From Niabella yanshanensis (lineage in GTDB: Bacteria; Bacteroidota; Bacteroidia; Chitinophagales; Chitinophagaceae), in the NCBI RefSeq assembly GCF_034424215.1, contig NZ_CP139960.1:5208001-5272000 (forward strand): a stretch of DNA of 64,000 bases, read 5' to 3'. The translations under genes and the position numbers were made by a program. The notes under the pieces are model-generated. The model searched no databases and was not told where the DNA came from. It saw nothing but the letters and a program-made list of their open reading frames with translations. Shown in pieces: positions 15,735 through 23,571 of this stretch. The first letter of the stretch is position 1. Each line of letters begins with the position of its first letter.

Positions 15735-17600
15735 ATGATGAATAGATTGGTTTTGATACTGGTATTGTTGGGCGCGACGATTGCGGCGCAGGCGCAGCAG
15801 GTAGCTGTTTACCCTACCCATTGGTGGACGGGTATGAAATGGGACAAGCTACAGGTAATGGTAAGAGGAGAAAAAATTGCAGCTACCATACCGATGGTTA
15901 AAATGAAACCGGAAGGTATGGAACTGGCGCCGGGCGTTCATTTGAAGCAGATCAGAAGAGTGGCTAACAGTAACTATATTTTCTTTGACCTGGAAATTGC
16001 TGCCAACGCTCAACCGGGTTGGATTACTTTACCTTTTGTAGGCAAAAAGGGTATAAAATATGAGCTAAAGCCGCGTCGCATGGGTAACGGTACTGCTTAT
16101 GCGAAAGGAGTGACTTCCGAAGACCTGATGTACCTGATCATGCCCGACCGCTTTAGTAATGGCGATGAAAGCAACGACCGGGTAAAAGGGATGCGGGATC
16201 AAAGCCTGAGACGGGATACGGTGTTTAATCGTCATGGCGGCGATTTGAAAGGAGTGCAAAATCACCTGGATTACCTGCAGGACCTGGGTGTAACCGCCAT
16301 CTGGCTCAACCCGGTTATAGAGAACGATATGCCCGGACGAACCGAGCATGGCTATGCGTTTACCGATCATTATAAAATAGAAAGAAGGATTGGAGGAGAG
16401 CAGGCCTATCATGCATTGGTAGATGCCGCGCATGCAAAGGGGATGAAGATCATACAGGATGCAGTATATAACCATATAGGCACTGAGCATTTTTTATTTA
16501 AAGACCAGCCTGACAGCAGCTGGTTCCATCGCTGGCCAAAGTTTACCCAAACCAGCTATAAAGACCAGGTGGTATTTGATCCTTACGCCTCCGCTGCTGA
16601 TAAAAAATTAATGTCTGATGGTTGGTTTGTACCGTCGATGCCCGATTGGGATCAGAGCAATGAAATGGTACAACGGTTTTTAATACAGCATGCCATTTGG
16701 ACCGTGGAAGAGTTTGGCATTGATGGCTGGCGTGTTGACACTTATGCGTACAATGACCTGCCTTTTATGAACCGGTGTAACCAGGCTTTGTATGACGATT
16801 TTCCAAAGCTGACGATATTTGGGGAAACCTGGGTGCACGGTGTGCCCAACCAGAGTTATTTCTGCGAAAACAACTTTGAAGTGCCGTTTAAAAGTAACCT
16901 GCAGGCTACTACTGATTTTCAAACCTTATTTTATGGCATACAACCTGCATTAACGCAACCCTTTGGCTGGACGGAAGGAGTGAACAAATTGTATACGACC
17001 CTTGCCCAGGATTTCCTGTATAAAGATCCGATGCGCCAGGTAATATTCCTGGACAACCACGATATCGCGAGATTTTACAGCGTAGTGAACGAGGATACGG
17101 CTAAGTATAAGGCTGCTTTTGCCTGGTTGCTGACCAGCAGGGGCATACCGCAGATGTACTATGGTAATGAAATATTAATGGCAGGGACTACTTCGCCGAA
17201 TGATGGCTATGTAAGGCTGGACTTCCCCGGTGGCTGGAAAGGCGATAAAGCTAATAAGTTTACGGCAGCCGGCAGAACAGCCAAAGAGAATCAGGTATTT
17301 GATTATATCAGGAAGCTGGCCAATTTTAGGAAGAATTCATCGGCAATAAAAACCGGCAAGCTGATGCAGTTTGTTCCTTACGACGGCGTGTATGTTTATT
17401 TCAGGTATGATGCGCAACAAAGCGTGATGTGCATCATGAACACCAATGATAAAGCTTTTACTCTTGGCTTAAACAGGTTTGCAGAAAGAGTGGATGGCTT
17501 TACAACGGGAAGGGATGTGGTAATGGATGTAAAGATTCCGCTAAAGGATTCAATTACTCTCCAGCCCATGACCAACCTGGTATTAGAGCTGAAGCCGTAA
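15735..17600 (+). CDS. Secreted GH13 cyclomaltodextrinase/neopullulanase (SusA-like)
   Basis: 621 residues with a signal peptide (MMNRLVLILVLLGATIAAQA, cleavage before QQ). An N-terminal beta domain (about 25-120) precedes the GH13 (beta/alpha)8 barrel. Catalytic residues are visible: nucleophile Asp335 in GWRVDTY, acid/base Glu364 in FGETW, and Asp443 in FLDNHDIAR. The C-terminal domain (about 530-621) matches the cyclomaltodextrinase C-terminal type. The enzyme should hydrolyse starch oligosaccharides or pullulan in the periplasm, feeding the transporter just upstream, with which it is co-transcribed (22-base gap). ATG 15735 is chosen because the signal peptide starts there. Confidence 0.93.
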   Translation: MMNRLVLILVLLGATIAAQAQQVAVYPTHWWTGMKWDKLQVMVRGEKIAATIPMVKMKPEGMELAPGVHLKQIRRVANSNYIFFDLEIAANAQPGWITLPFVGKKGIKYELKPRRMGNGTAYAKGVTSEDLMYLIMPDRFSNGDESNDRVKGMRDQSLRRDTVFNRHGGDLKGVQNHLDYLQDLGVTAIWLNPVIENDMPGRTEHGYAFTDHYKIERRIGGEQAYHALVDAAHAKGMKIIQDAVYNHIGTEHFLFKDQPDSSWFHRWPKFTQTSYKDQVVFDPYASAADKKLMSDGWFVPSMPDWDQSNEMVQRFLIQHAIWTVEEFGIDGWRVDTYAYNDLPFMNRCNQALYDDFPKLTIFGETWVHGVPNQSYFCENNFEVPFKSNLQATTDFQTLFYGIQPALTQPFGWTEGVNKLYTTLAQDFLYKDPMRQVIFLDNHDIARFYSVVNEDTAKYKAAFAWLLTSRGIPQMYYGNEILMAGTTSPNDGYVRLDFPGGWKGDKANKFTAAGRTAKENQVFDYIRKLANFRKNSSAIKTGKLMQFVPYDGVYVYFRYDAQQSVMCIMNTNDKAFTLGLNRFAERVDGFTTGRDVVMDVKIPLKDSITLQPMTNLVLELKP

Positions 17601-17804
17601 AAGGCCCCCATCTGGTCAAAAGCGTAAAAGGCCCCGATATCTATCAACCTTTCTGTTAAATCAGCGAATTGTTTTAAACATTGAGGAGTTAAGGGTAGTT
17701 AAGTTTAATGATGTGGTTACACAATACTTCTGAATGTGCACCTACTGAATGATTCTTAATTCCTTCATGTTTAGAAAATAAGAATACTATAAAGCTGGTC
17801 AACA

Positions 17805-17834
17805 AAAAAGGCTTCTCTACACGGAAGCCTTTTA
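17805..17834 (-). terminator. Terminator, mainly minus strand, possibly bidirectional
   Basis: Stem GGCTTC (17811-17816) / GAAGCC (17825-17830) extended by A/T pairs. On the minus strand it is followed by six T. It ends the VOC gene and faces the amylase gene, and T4 on the plus strand may let it work both ways. The rest of 17601-17804 shows no gene. Confidence 0.75.
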
Positions 17835-17853
17835 AGTAGTTATTTATTGTTAA

Positions 17854-18258
17854 TTACTGAGGAAACTGGCTCATATCCATATAAGTGATCTCCCAGTTAT
17901 GTCCATCCAGATCTTCAAAGCAACGCTGCTGCATGAAGCCATAGTCTTTGGGTTCTGCATATTCATTACCGCCTGCAGCAAGGGCTTTCTTCAGCGTATC
18001 GTTTACAGCTTCGGCACTTGCCACAGAAAGCGCATTTAAAACGGCAACTGTTTTTTTGGTATCGGCAATTTCTTTAGAAGTAAAATCTTTAAAACGATCG
18101 TGTGTAAGAAGCATTATAAAGATAGTGTCGCTTACTACCATGCAGGCAGCTTTGTCATCGGTAAACTGGGGGTTGTTGGTAAATCCTATAGCCGTATAAA
18201 AGTCCATCGATTGCTGAAGATCTTTTACCGGGAGGTTAACGAAAATTTGCTGGCTCAT
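17854..18258 (-). CDS. VOC-family (glyoxalase/bleomycin-resistance-like) protein
   Basis: 134 residues, single-gene two-module VOC protein. It begins IFVNLPVKDLQQSMDFYTAI, continues with an FxxxDDKAA turn, and ends RCFEDLDGHNWEITYMDM, the D-x-x-G-x-x-W-E-[IV] motif of the PhnB-like/YaeR-like subgroup. The family binds metals and varied small molecules; the substrate is not predictable. It is monocistronic, with its own -7 box upstream and terminator downstream. Confidence 0.9.
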   Translation of the reverse strand: MSQQIFVNLPVKDLQQSMDFYTAIGFTNNPQFTDDKAACMVVSDTIFIMLLTHDRFKDFTSKEIADTKKTVAVLNALSVASAEAVNDTLKKALAAGGNEYAEPKDYGFMQQRCFEDLDGHNWEITYMDMSQFPQ

Positions 18259-18293
18259 AGTTATTGTTTTTAATGAATGATTGTTTGTTGGTA

Positions 18294-18301
18294 CAAATGT
18301 A
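18294..18301 (-). promoter_or_regulatory. -7 box of the VOC gene
   Basis: TACATTTG on the minus strand, fitting TAnnTTTG, 36 bases before the ATG at 18258. Confidence 0.4.
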
Positions 18302-18607
18302 CTGAGACAATGATTCTTGAATAAGGTATAAACAAGTCAATGATAGGGTGTTTTGCGCCGAGGGAACGGTTTTGTAATATCAACCCGGAAATCATTTATT
18401 ATTTATAGTTACCGGGTTCTATTGTTGTGTAGCCGTTACAATAAGCGTTTGTCCCCGGGCATTGCTGAAGTTATCTGCTTTAATGAGAGGCGTTAAAGCA
18501 ATTCCGGATCTTATTATTGGAGAAGAACGGTTAGCCTATAAAAGAGGTCTGAGGACAGTCCAATTCTTCCCCATATACTGTTTGGTTTATTGTTTATCGA
18601 CAGATAA

Positions 18608-18820
18608 TTAAAAATTATAGCTTATCCTACTTTCATATTGGTAGATAGAGCGGGGAACATCATATACCGGGGGAAGGAGAGGGTGCTCTTGAAACTGCTG
18701 GAAAATTTATCAAATAGGATACCTGGCCAGATGACGGTTATATGCGAGTCATCAATAAAAGCATTAAGTATCGTTGAACTTTTATTTCAATATAGGCTTT
18801 CAAAAACAGATTATCTATAG
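18608..18820 (+). pseudogene. Thioredoxin-fold protein, C-terminal remnant
   Basis: The frame from 18608 reads LKIIAYPTFILVDRAGNIIY and RGKERVLLKLLENL, then stops at 18818-18820. The cis-Pro strand pattern AYPTFILVDRAGNI is the standard end of a TlpA/AhpC-type thioredoxin fold in Bacteroidota. An in-frame TAA at 18605-18607 closes the frame upstream, and no C-x-x-C or N-terminal half was found in 18301-18607. It is therefore a probable gene remnant. The remaining 18821-19017 shows nothing clear. The minus-strand frame at 18738-18983 looks like its shadow. Confidence 0.45.
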
Positions 18821-19017
18821 CAGGTCTAGGTCTATCGGAAATAAATTTAACGGTTGGATCGTCAAAAAGATAATCATCAGATTGGCTCGGACAATACTCC
18901 AGAAAACTATTTGATGACCTCATTTTCTCGAGGTCTGTAGCAAAATGGTTTCTCTGAAACCAGGGGCACATCTGAAAAAACATCTTAGTTAATATATGCC
19001 GCCTGTACTAAAGAATG

Positions 19018-20208
19018 TTAATTGATCCCCACAGTAACCGTCTGTACCATTTTCTTGGCTACCGGCTTTTCGCGATAAATAGCGGGCGCCCATTTAGGCA
19101 TTTGTTCCATTTTTTCTATCAACATGTCGTTAAATTCTTTATCCAGACCTCTTATTATCTTAAAGTTTACCGGGGCTCCGTCTTTATCTACGATAAACTC
19201 TACCTGTGCATAGGTATGGGTAACGCTATCCGGAAGCGAAGGGGTCATGTCTTTTCCCAACTGTTTAAGATAAGTGGTATAGGCTTCGGTGCCGCCCGGA
19301 AACTCGGGCCATTTGGCTACTGCAGCCGTTTCGAGCTCTATATTTCTTACAATAGGTTTAGTAGTAGCTTTCGGGCGATGCCTTATTAGCGGCTGGAACT
19401 TCGGTACTTTGGGTAAGGCGTTGTTAACCACATACTGTCCGTCATCCTTAATCATTACAATCGGAATCTGTTTGTATTTTTCAAAGTAGTCGTAAGCATC
19501 TTCAAGCGGATCTGAAAAGTCTTTTAGCTGTTTGTTGTCTTTTGTAAGCTTGCCGAGGTAATCGTAGCTTTTCTTTACATCATATTTAATAGGGAAGATA
19601 TGTACGGGAATAAAGTCCAGGCCAACAGATTTGCTGCTGGCCGTTAATACATAAAGTTCATCAATCTGGTCGTCTTTGATGGGAATACAACCTACTGTAG
19701 CACAGCCTCCGTGAATATAAATATCCCCGCCTGGTTTTACAGGGTCGCTCAATACCCGGTCTGAAGCGTTGGGATAGTTAAGTCCCAGGGATAAGTAGTA
19801 AGCGCTGTTAGGATTAAACTCGTTAATATGGTAAAATCCTTCGGGTACCTGGTAGTCTCCCTCAAATCTCTTAGGGCCCAGCGTACCCACCAATGCACAA
19901 ACCTTATAAATTTTCAATAATTTATAGGGTTCGGTAACTGTATTTTTTACCCATACTTCCAGTTGGCTGTCGTATTTGAACGAGCGGATATACATGTAAC
20001 GCGCAGGCCATTTAAGATTCTTAACCTCGAACAAGGCCTTCAGATTAGCCTCTTTGCGGGCAAAGGACTCGCGGGGACGTTGAAAGCCCATTTGGTAAGT
20101 GACAAAAGAAGAAGTGGCTGCATTACTGAAAGACGAGACTGAAGTTTGCGCCTGTATTTGTAAACTGCCGAGTATAACAAGAATAATCCAAAAAATATTT
20201 TTCATCAT
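19018..20208 (-). CDS. L,D-transpeptidase (YafK/YkuD type) fused to a TonB C-terminal domain
   Basis: 396 residues. Signal peptide MMKNIFWIILVILGSLQIQA. The YkuD-fold L,D-transpeptidase domain at about 50-250 has the active-site motif HGGCATVGC with His166 and the catalytic Cys174; the HG-x-C-x-x-x-GC spacing is of the YafK kind. The last 100 residues are a TonB C-terminal domain: WPEFPGGTEAYTTYLKQLGK, VEFIVDKDGAPVNFKIIRG, then MEQMPKWAPAIYREKPVAKK. The transpeptidase acts on peptidoglycan or links it to protein in the periplasm. There is no membrane anchor beyond the signal, so the TonB module is not an energy-coupling TonB; it may be a binding module. The fusion is unusual and is discussed as a finding. 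It is a single gene. Confidence 0.88.
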   Translation of the reverse strand: MMKNIFWIILVILGSLQIQAQTSVSSFSNAATSSFVTYQMGFQRPRESFARKEANLKALFEVKNLKWPARYMYIRSFKYDSQLEVWVKNTVTEPYKLLKIYKVCALVGTLGPKRFEGDYQVPEGFYHINEFNPNSAYYLSLGLNYPNASDRVLSDPVKPGGDIYIHGGCATVGCIPIKDDQIDELYVLTASSKSVGLDFIPVHIFPIKYDVKKSYDYLGKLTKDNKQLKDFSDPLEDAYDYFEKYKQIPIVMIKDDGQYVVNNALPKVPKFQPLIRHRPKATTKPIVRNIELETAAVAKWPEFPGGTEAYTTYLKQLGKDMTPSLPDSVTHTYAQVEFIVDKDGAPVNFKIIRGLDKEFNDMLIEKMEQMPKWAPAIYREKPVAKKMVQTVTVGIN

Positions 20209-20444
20209 CTGCGATAAAATTGCCCGTTTAAAAGATTATCAAAAGATCCCAAGCGATAATAAAGATGTCTTATGACGATGGTCAGTAACAGGAACAGTTG
20301 AAAATCAATAATGAATCCATGTACCGGACCGGCCTACGCAGTTTTGGGACGATTTGAACCACCGTCTGCAAATTTAACAGTTACGCCGCAAAGTTTACAT
20401 AAGTAAATGTTATAAATGGCAAGCTGCCAAACCCGTCGCATACC

Positions 20445-20452
20445 TATCTTTG
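20445..20452 (+). promoter_or_regulatory. -7 box of purK, probably leaderless
   Basis: TATCTTTG fits TAnnTTTG. Four bases separate it from ATG 20457, exactly as for lipA. The rest of 20209-20444 shows a TAAATTTG on the minus strand (20369-20376) that could serve the transpeptidase gene. Confidence 0.5.
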
Positions 20453-20456
20453 CGGC

Positions 20457-21584
20457 ATGCAAAAAATAGGAATTCTCGGCGGGGGACAATTAGGCAGGAT
20501 GCTTTTACAAGCCGCAGCTAATTATCCCGTGACCACTTATGTGCTGGAAAATGACGCGCACAGCCCTGCAGCTCATCTCTGCCATTACTTTACCAAAGGC
20601 GATATCAGAAATTTCGATGATGTATACAATTTTGGCAAGGACCTGGATGCTATTACCATAGAAATAGAAAATGTAAACATTGAGGCGCTCGAAAAGCTGG
20701 AGCAGGAGGGGAAGGTTATTTTTCCTAAACCAGCTGTTTTAAAGATCATTTGTAATAAGGCTGCCCAAAAGAATTACTACACAGAGCATAAAATTCCTAC
20801 TTCACCTTATGTGTTAACACATAATATTGATGACCTGGCGCAGCAAACGGAGTTTTTACCTGCAGTACATAAACTGGCTGAAGGCGGATACGATGGCAAA
20901 GGAGTGCAGGTGATCAACGATGAAAGCGATATTGCCAAAGGTTTTGACGCGCTAAGTGTTCTGGAGAAGAAAGTAAATATTGCGAAGGAAATAGCCATGA
21001 TGATTGCCGTAGGTGTAGATGGTAAAATAGCATTGTACCCGGCAGTAGAAATGGTATTTGATACCAGCCTGAATCTACTGGCTTTCCAGCTTTGCCCTGC
21101 CGAGATTTCAAAAGAAGTGTATTATAAAGCTGAAGCGATTGCTTTAGCCTCGGTGAAAAATCTTAATTCACCGGGCATTTTTGCGGTAGAAATGTTTGTT
21201 ACACCCGATGGTGATGTATTAGTGAACGAAATGGCGCCCAGGGTACATAATAGCGGGCACCATACTATTGAAGCGCACTACAGTTCCCAATTCGATATGT
21301 TATGGAGGATAATGCTGCAATATCCGCTGGGATCTACTGATCCTATCCAGTCTTCGCTGATGCAAAATATCATTGGCGCTGAAGGTTATAGCGGTGCCGC
21401 ACATTATGAAGGACTGGAAGAGATGCTGAAGATAGAGAATGCATTTTTTCATATTTATGGCAAAGCGGAAACCAAGCCTGGCCGTAAAATGGGCCATGTA
21501 ACCATTGTGAGCAATGAAAAAGCCGATCTGCTGCACAAAGCCAACAGGATCAAGCATAATTTATCAGTGGTGAGTAAGAAATAG
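20457..21584 (+). CDS. purK: 5-(carboxyamino)imidazole ribonucleotide synthase
   Basis: 375 residues, ATP-grasp. GILGGGQLGRMLLQAA opens the N-terminal domain, AEGGYDGKGVQVI is the ATP-binding loop, and NEMAPRVHNSGHHTIEA is the PurK signature. It converts AIR plus bicarbonate to N5-CAIR with ATP in purine synthesis. purE is not adjacent. Monocistronic or weakly linked to the GNAT 53 bases downstream. Confidence 0.96.
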   Translation: MQKIGILGGGQLGRMLLQAAANYPVTTYVLENDAHSPAAHLCHYFTKGDIRNFDDVYNFGKDLDAITIEIENVNIEALEKLEQEGKVIFPKPAVLKIICNKAAQKNYYTEHKIPTSPYVLTHNIDDLAQQTEFLPAVHKLAEGGYDGKGVQVINDESDIAKGFDALSVLEKKVNIAKEIAMMIAVGVDGKIALYPAVEMVFDTSLNLLAFQLCPAEISKEVYYKAEAIALASVKNLNSPGIFAVEMFVTPDGDVLVNEMAPRVHNSGHHTIEAHYSSQFDMLWRIMLQYPLGSTDPIQSSLMQNIIGAEGYSGAAHYEGLEEMLKIENAFFHIYGKAETKPGRKMGHVTIVSNEKADLLHKANRIKHNLSVVSKK

Positions 21585-21589
21585 TAAAT

Positions 21590-21623
21590 AGGGGAATGAT
21601 GAGTAGTGAATAATGAGTAATCC
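21590..21623. repeat. Short-word repeat between purK and the GNAT
   Basis: AATGATGAGTAGTGAATAATGAGTAA type words, of the same kind as at 8394-8435 and 23461-23480. Confidence 0.5.
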
Positions 21624-21637
21624 GTAAAATAGGTGCT

Positions 21638-22240
21638 ATGAAGTGGCTGAACGAGGTGGTTTTAGAAACCGATAACGTAAAATTGATTCCTTTACAACGG
21701 GAACACCGGGATGCTCTTGTCGCCGCTGCGAGCGATGGAAATCTCTGGGAGTTGTGGTTTACGAGTGTACCGTCTGAAATGACCGTTAATGCGTATTTAG
21801 ACAAGGCTTTTGCTGATTTTGAAAAGGATATGGCGTTGCCTTTTGCAGTGGTTGACAAAAGAACGGACACGATAATTGGCACCACCAGGTTTGCAAACGC
21901 AGTGAGCGAGCATCGAAGAGTGGAAATTGGCTATACCTGGTATGCAAAATCCTACCAGAAAACCTATGTAAATTCTGAATGTAAATTATTGATGCTCCGG
22001 TATGCTTTTGAAGAGCTGGAAGCCGTAGCAGTTGAGTTCAGAACGAACTGGTATAATTCCCACTCAAGAAATGCAATTGCGCGCCTTGGCGCCAAACAGG
22101 ATGGTGTTTTAAGAAACCATCAGATCATGCCCGATGGTTCATACCGGGATACGGTCGTTTTTTCTATTTTAGAAAGTGAATGGAAAGCCTGTAAGAAATC
22201 ACTTTTATATAAAATAGAGCAAATACATAACGGGCGATAA
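21638..22240 (+). CDS. GNAT acetyltransferase, RimJ/RimL type
   Basis: 200 residues. The N-terminus LETDNVKLIPLQREHRDAL and the body with IGTTRF, VEIGYTWY and WYNSHSRNAIARLGAKQDGV match the ribosomal-protein/N-terminal Ser acetyltransferase-like GNAT group. The acceptor is unknown. Downstream (22241-22406) is AT-rich with a possible A/T hairpin at 22263-22300 and no gene. Confidence 0.9.
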   Translation: MKWLNEVVLETDNVKLIPLQREHRDALVAAASDGNLWELWFTSVPSEMTVNAYLDKAFADFEKDMALPFAVVDKRTDTIIGTTRFANAVSEHRRVEIGYTWYAKSYQKTYVNSECKLLMLRYAFEELEAVAVEFRTNWYNSHSRNAIARLGAKQDGVLRNHQIMPDGSYRDTVVFSILESEWKACKKSLLYKIEQIHNGR

Positions 22241-22406
22241 GCTTCCCCCCTGATCATAAAACTATAATATATATAATAATATTTTATATATAAAAAGAGG
22301 ATAGTTGCGGATGCTTCGTATTAAAAATAGTCTTTGAAGCAGGAATTTTTATTTTTTAGCGTCTTATGTTGATTACGTACTTAATTTTAAGGCATAACGA
22401 TATTTG

Positions 22407-23462
22407 ATGATCCCTAAATATGTTCACCAAACCATAATCAGTGCAACGATTGCCTGTCTTTTTGCTGCATGTGGTTCTAAAAAGCAAGAGGCAAAATCAA
22501 AGCCCTCCCAACAACGTACTGCTCCCAGGCTGGAAGCTTACATTGTATCCACCCAATCTTTTGCGGATGTGATAGAAGTACCGGGCTCTATTGTAGCCAA
22601 TGAGGTTACTGAAATACGACCCGAGGTCTCCGGTCGCATTGTGCAATTAAATATTGCCGAAGGCAAGCCGGTAGGAAAAGGGGCATTGCTGGCTAAAATA
22701 TATGATGGCGACCTGCAGGCCCAGTTAAAAAAATTACAGTCTCAGTTAGCCATTGCCCAAACCAATGAGAACAGGGCCTCCCGCTTACTGGAAATTCAGG
22801 GAATCAGCCGTAATGATTATGATATTACCCTGCTTAACCTTAATAATATCCGGGCCGATATAGACGTTATCAAAACACAGATCTACCGTACGGAGATCCG
22901 CGCTCCTTTCAGTGGTAAACTAGGGCTTAGAAATGTAAGTCCGGGCGCCTATGTATCACCTGCCGATATCATTGCAACCATCAACCAGGTAAGTGACCTG
23001 AAGCTTGATTTCTCCATCCCGGAAAAATATATTGGAAGTATCGAAAACGGTCAACTGGTGGATTTCACCGTGCAGGGTAGCGATAAAACATATACCGCGC
23101 GTGTTTATGCCACCGAGTCGAATGTGGGTGTTACGAACCGGAGCCTGTTAGTGAGGGCCCGGGTAAATGGCGCTTCCAATGCATTAGTGCCCGGTGCGTT
23201 TGCAAAAGTGAAATTGGGTTTTGCTGCGAATACGAATGCCATATTTGTTCCTTCTCAGTCGGTAGTACCTACTATAAAAGGCAAGCAGGTTATTTTATAC
23301 CGAAATGGAAAAGCTGTGTTCAGCGATGTGGAGATCGGCGCCCGCGATTCTGCCCGGGTAGAAGTAACCCGCGGATTAAAAGTAGGCGATACCATTTTAA
23401 CCACAGGCATTATGACCACCAAGCCGGATGCGAAAGTGGAGATCGGGAAAATTGTTGAATAG
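22407..23462 (+). CDS. RND efflux periplasmic adaptor (MFP) lipoprotein
   Basis: 351 residues. The lipoprotein signal ends FAACGS. Barrel-sandwich/lipoyl halves at VSGRIVQLNIAEGKPVGKGA and IRAPFSGKLGLRNVSPGAYV flank a short coiled coil (about 105-150), followed by a beta-barrel and membrane-proximal domain ending KPDAKVEIGKIVE. ATG 22407 is used; a TTG just before it is redundant. It should link the RND pump encoded next to the outer-membrane channel. The operon order adaptor-pump-channel is standard. Confidence 0.93.
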   Translation: MIPKYVHQTIISATIACLFAACGSKKQEAKSKPSQQRTAPRLEAYIVSTQSFADVIEVPGSIVANEVTEIRPEVSGRIVQLNIAEGKPVGKGALLAKIYDGDLQAQLKKLQSQLAIAQTNENRASRLLEIQGISRNDYDITLLNLNNIRADIDVIKTQIYRTEIRAPFSGKLGLRNVSPGAYVSPADIIATINQVSDLKLDFSIPEKYIGSIENGQLVDFTVQGSDKTYTARVYATESNVGVTNRSLLVRARVNGASNALVPGAFAKVKLGFAANTNAIFVPSQSVVPTIKGKQVILYRNGKAVFSDVEIGARDSARVEVTRGLKVGDTILTTGIMTTKPDAKVEIGKIVE

Positions 23463-23560
23463 TGAATAGTGAGTAGTGAATAATGAGGCCGGCATCCGGT
23501 ATCGAGCATCGAGTATCTAGTATCGAGAATCCAGTATCAAGTATCTAACATCTAAAGTTC
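23461..23560. repeat. Degenerate 10-bp word repeat between adaptor and pump genes
   Basis: About ten copies of words like AGTATCGAGAATCCAGTATC, GAGTATCTAGTATCGAG and GTATCTAACATCTA, preceded by AGTGAATAGTGAGTAGTGAA. It overlaps the adaptor stop and ends 11 bases before the pump start. Confidence 0.6.
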
Positions 23561-23571
23561 AACCTCTACGA

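Noticed and set aside
18738-18983. 81-codon minus-strand frame
   Set aside because: It runs opposite the thioredoxin-like remnant and has no family features of its own.
20345-20375. tRNA fragment on the minus strand
   Set aside because: GGTTCAAATC resembles a T-loop, but the stem is only partial and no acceptor, D or anticodon arm was found around it.
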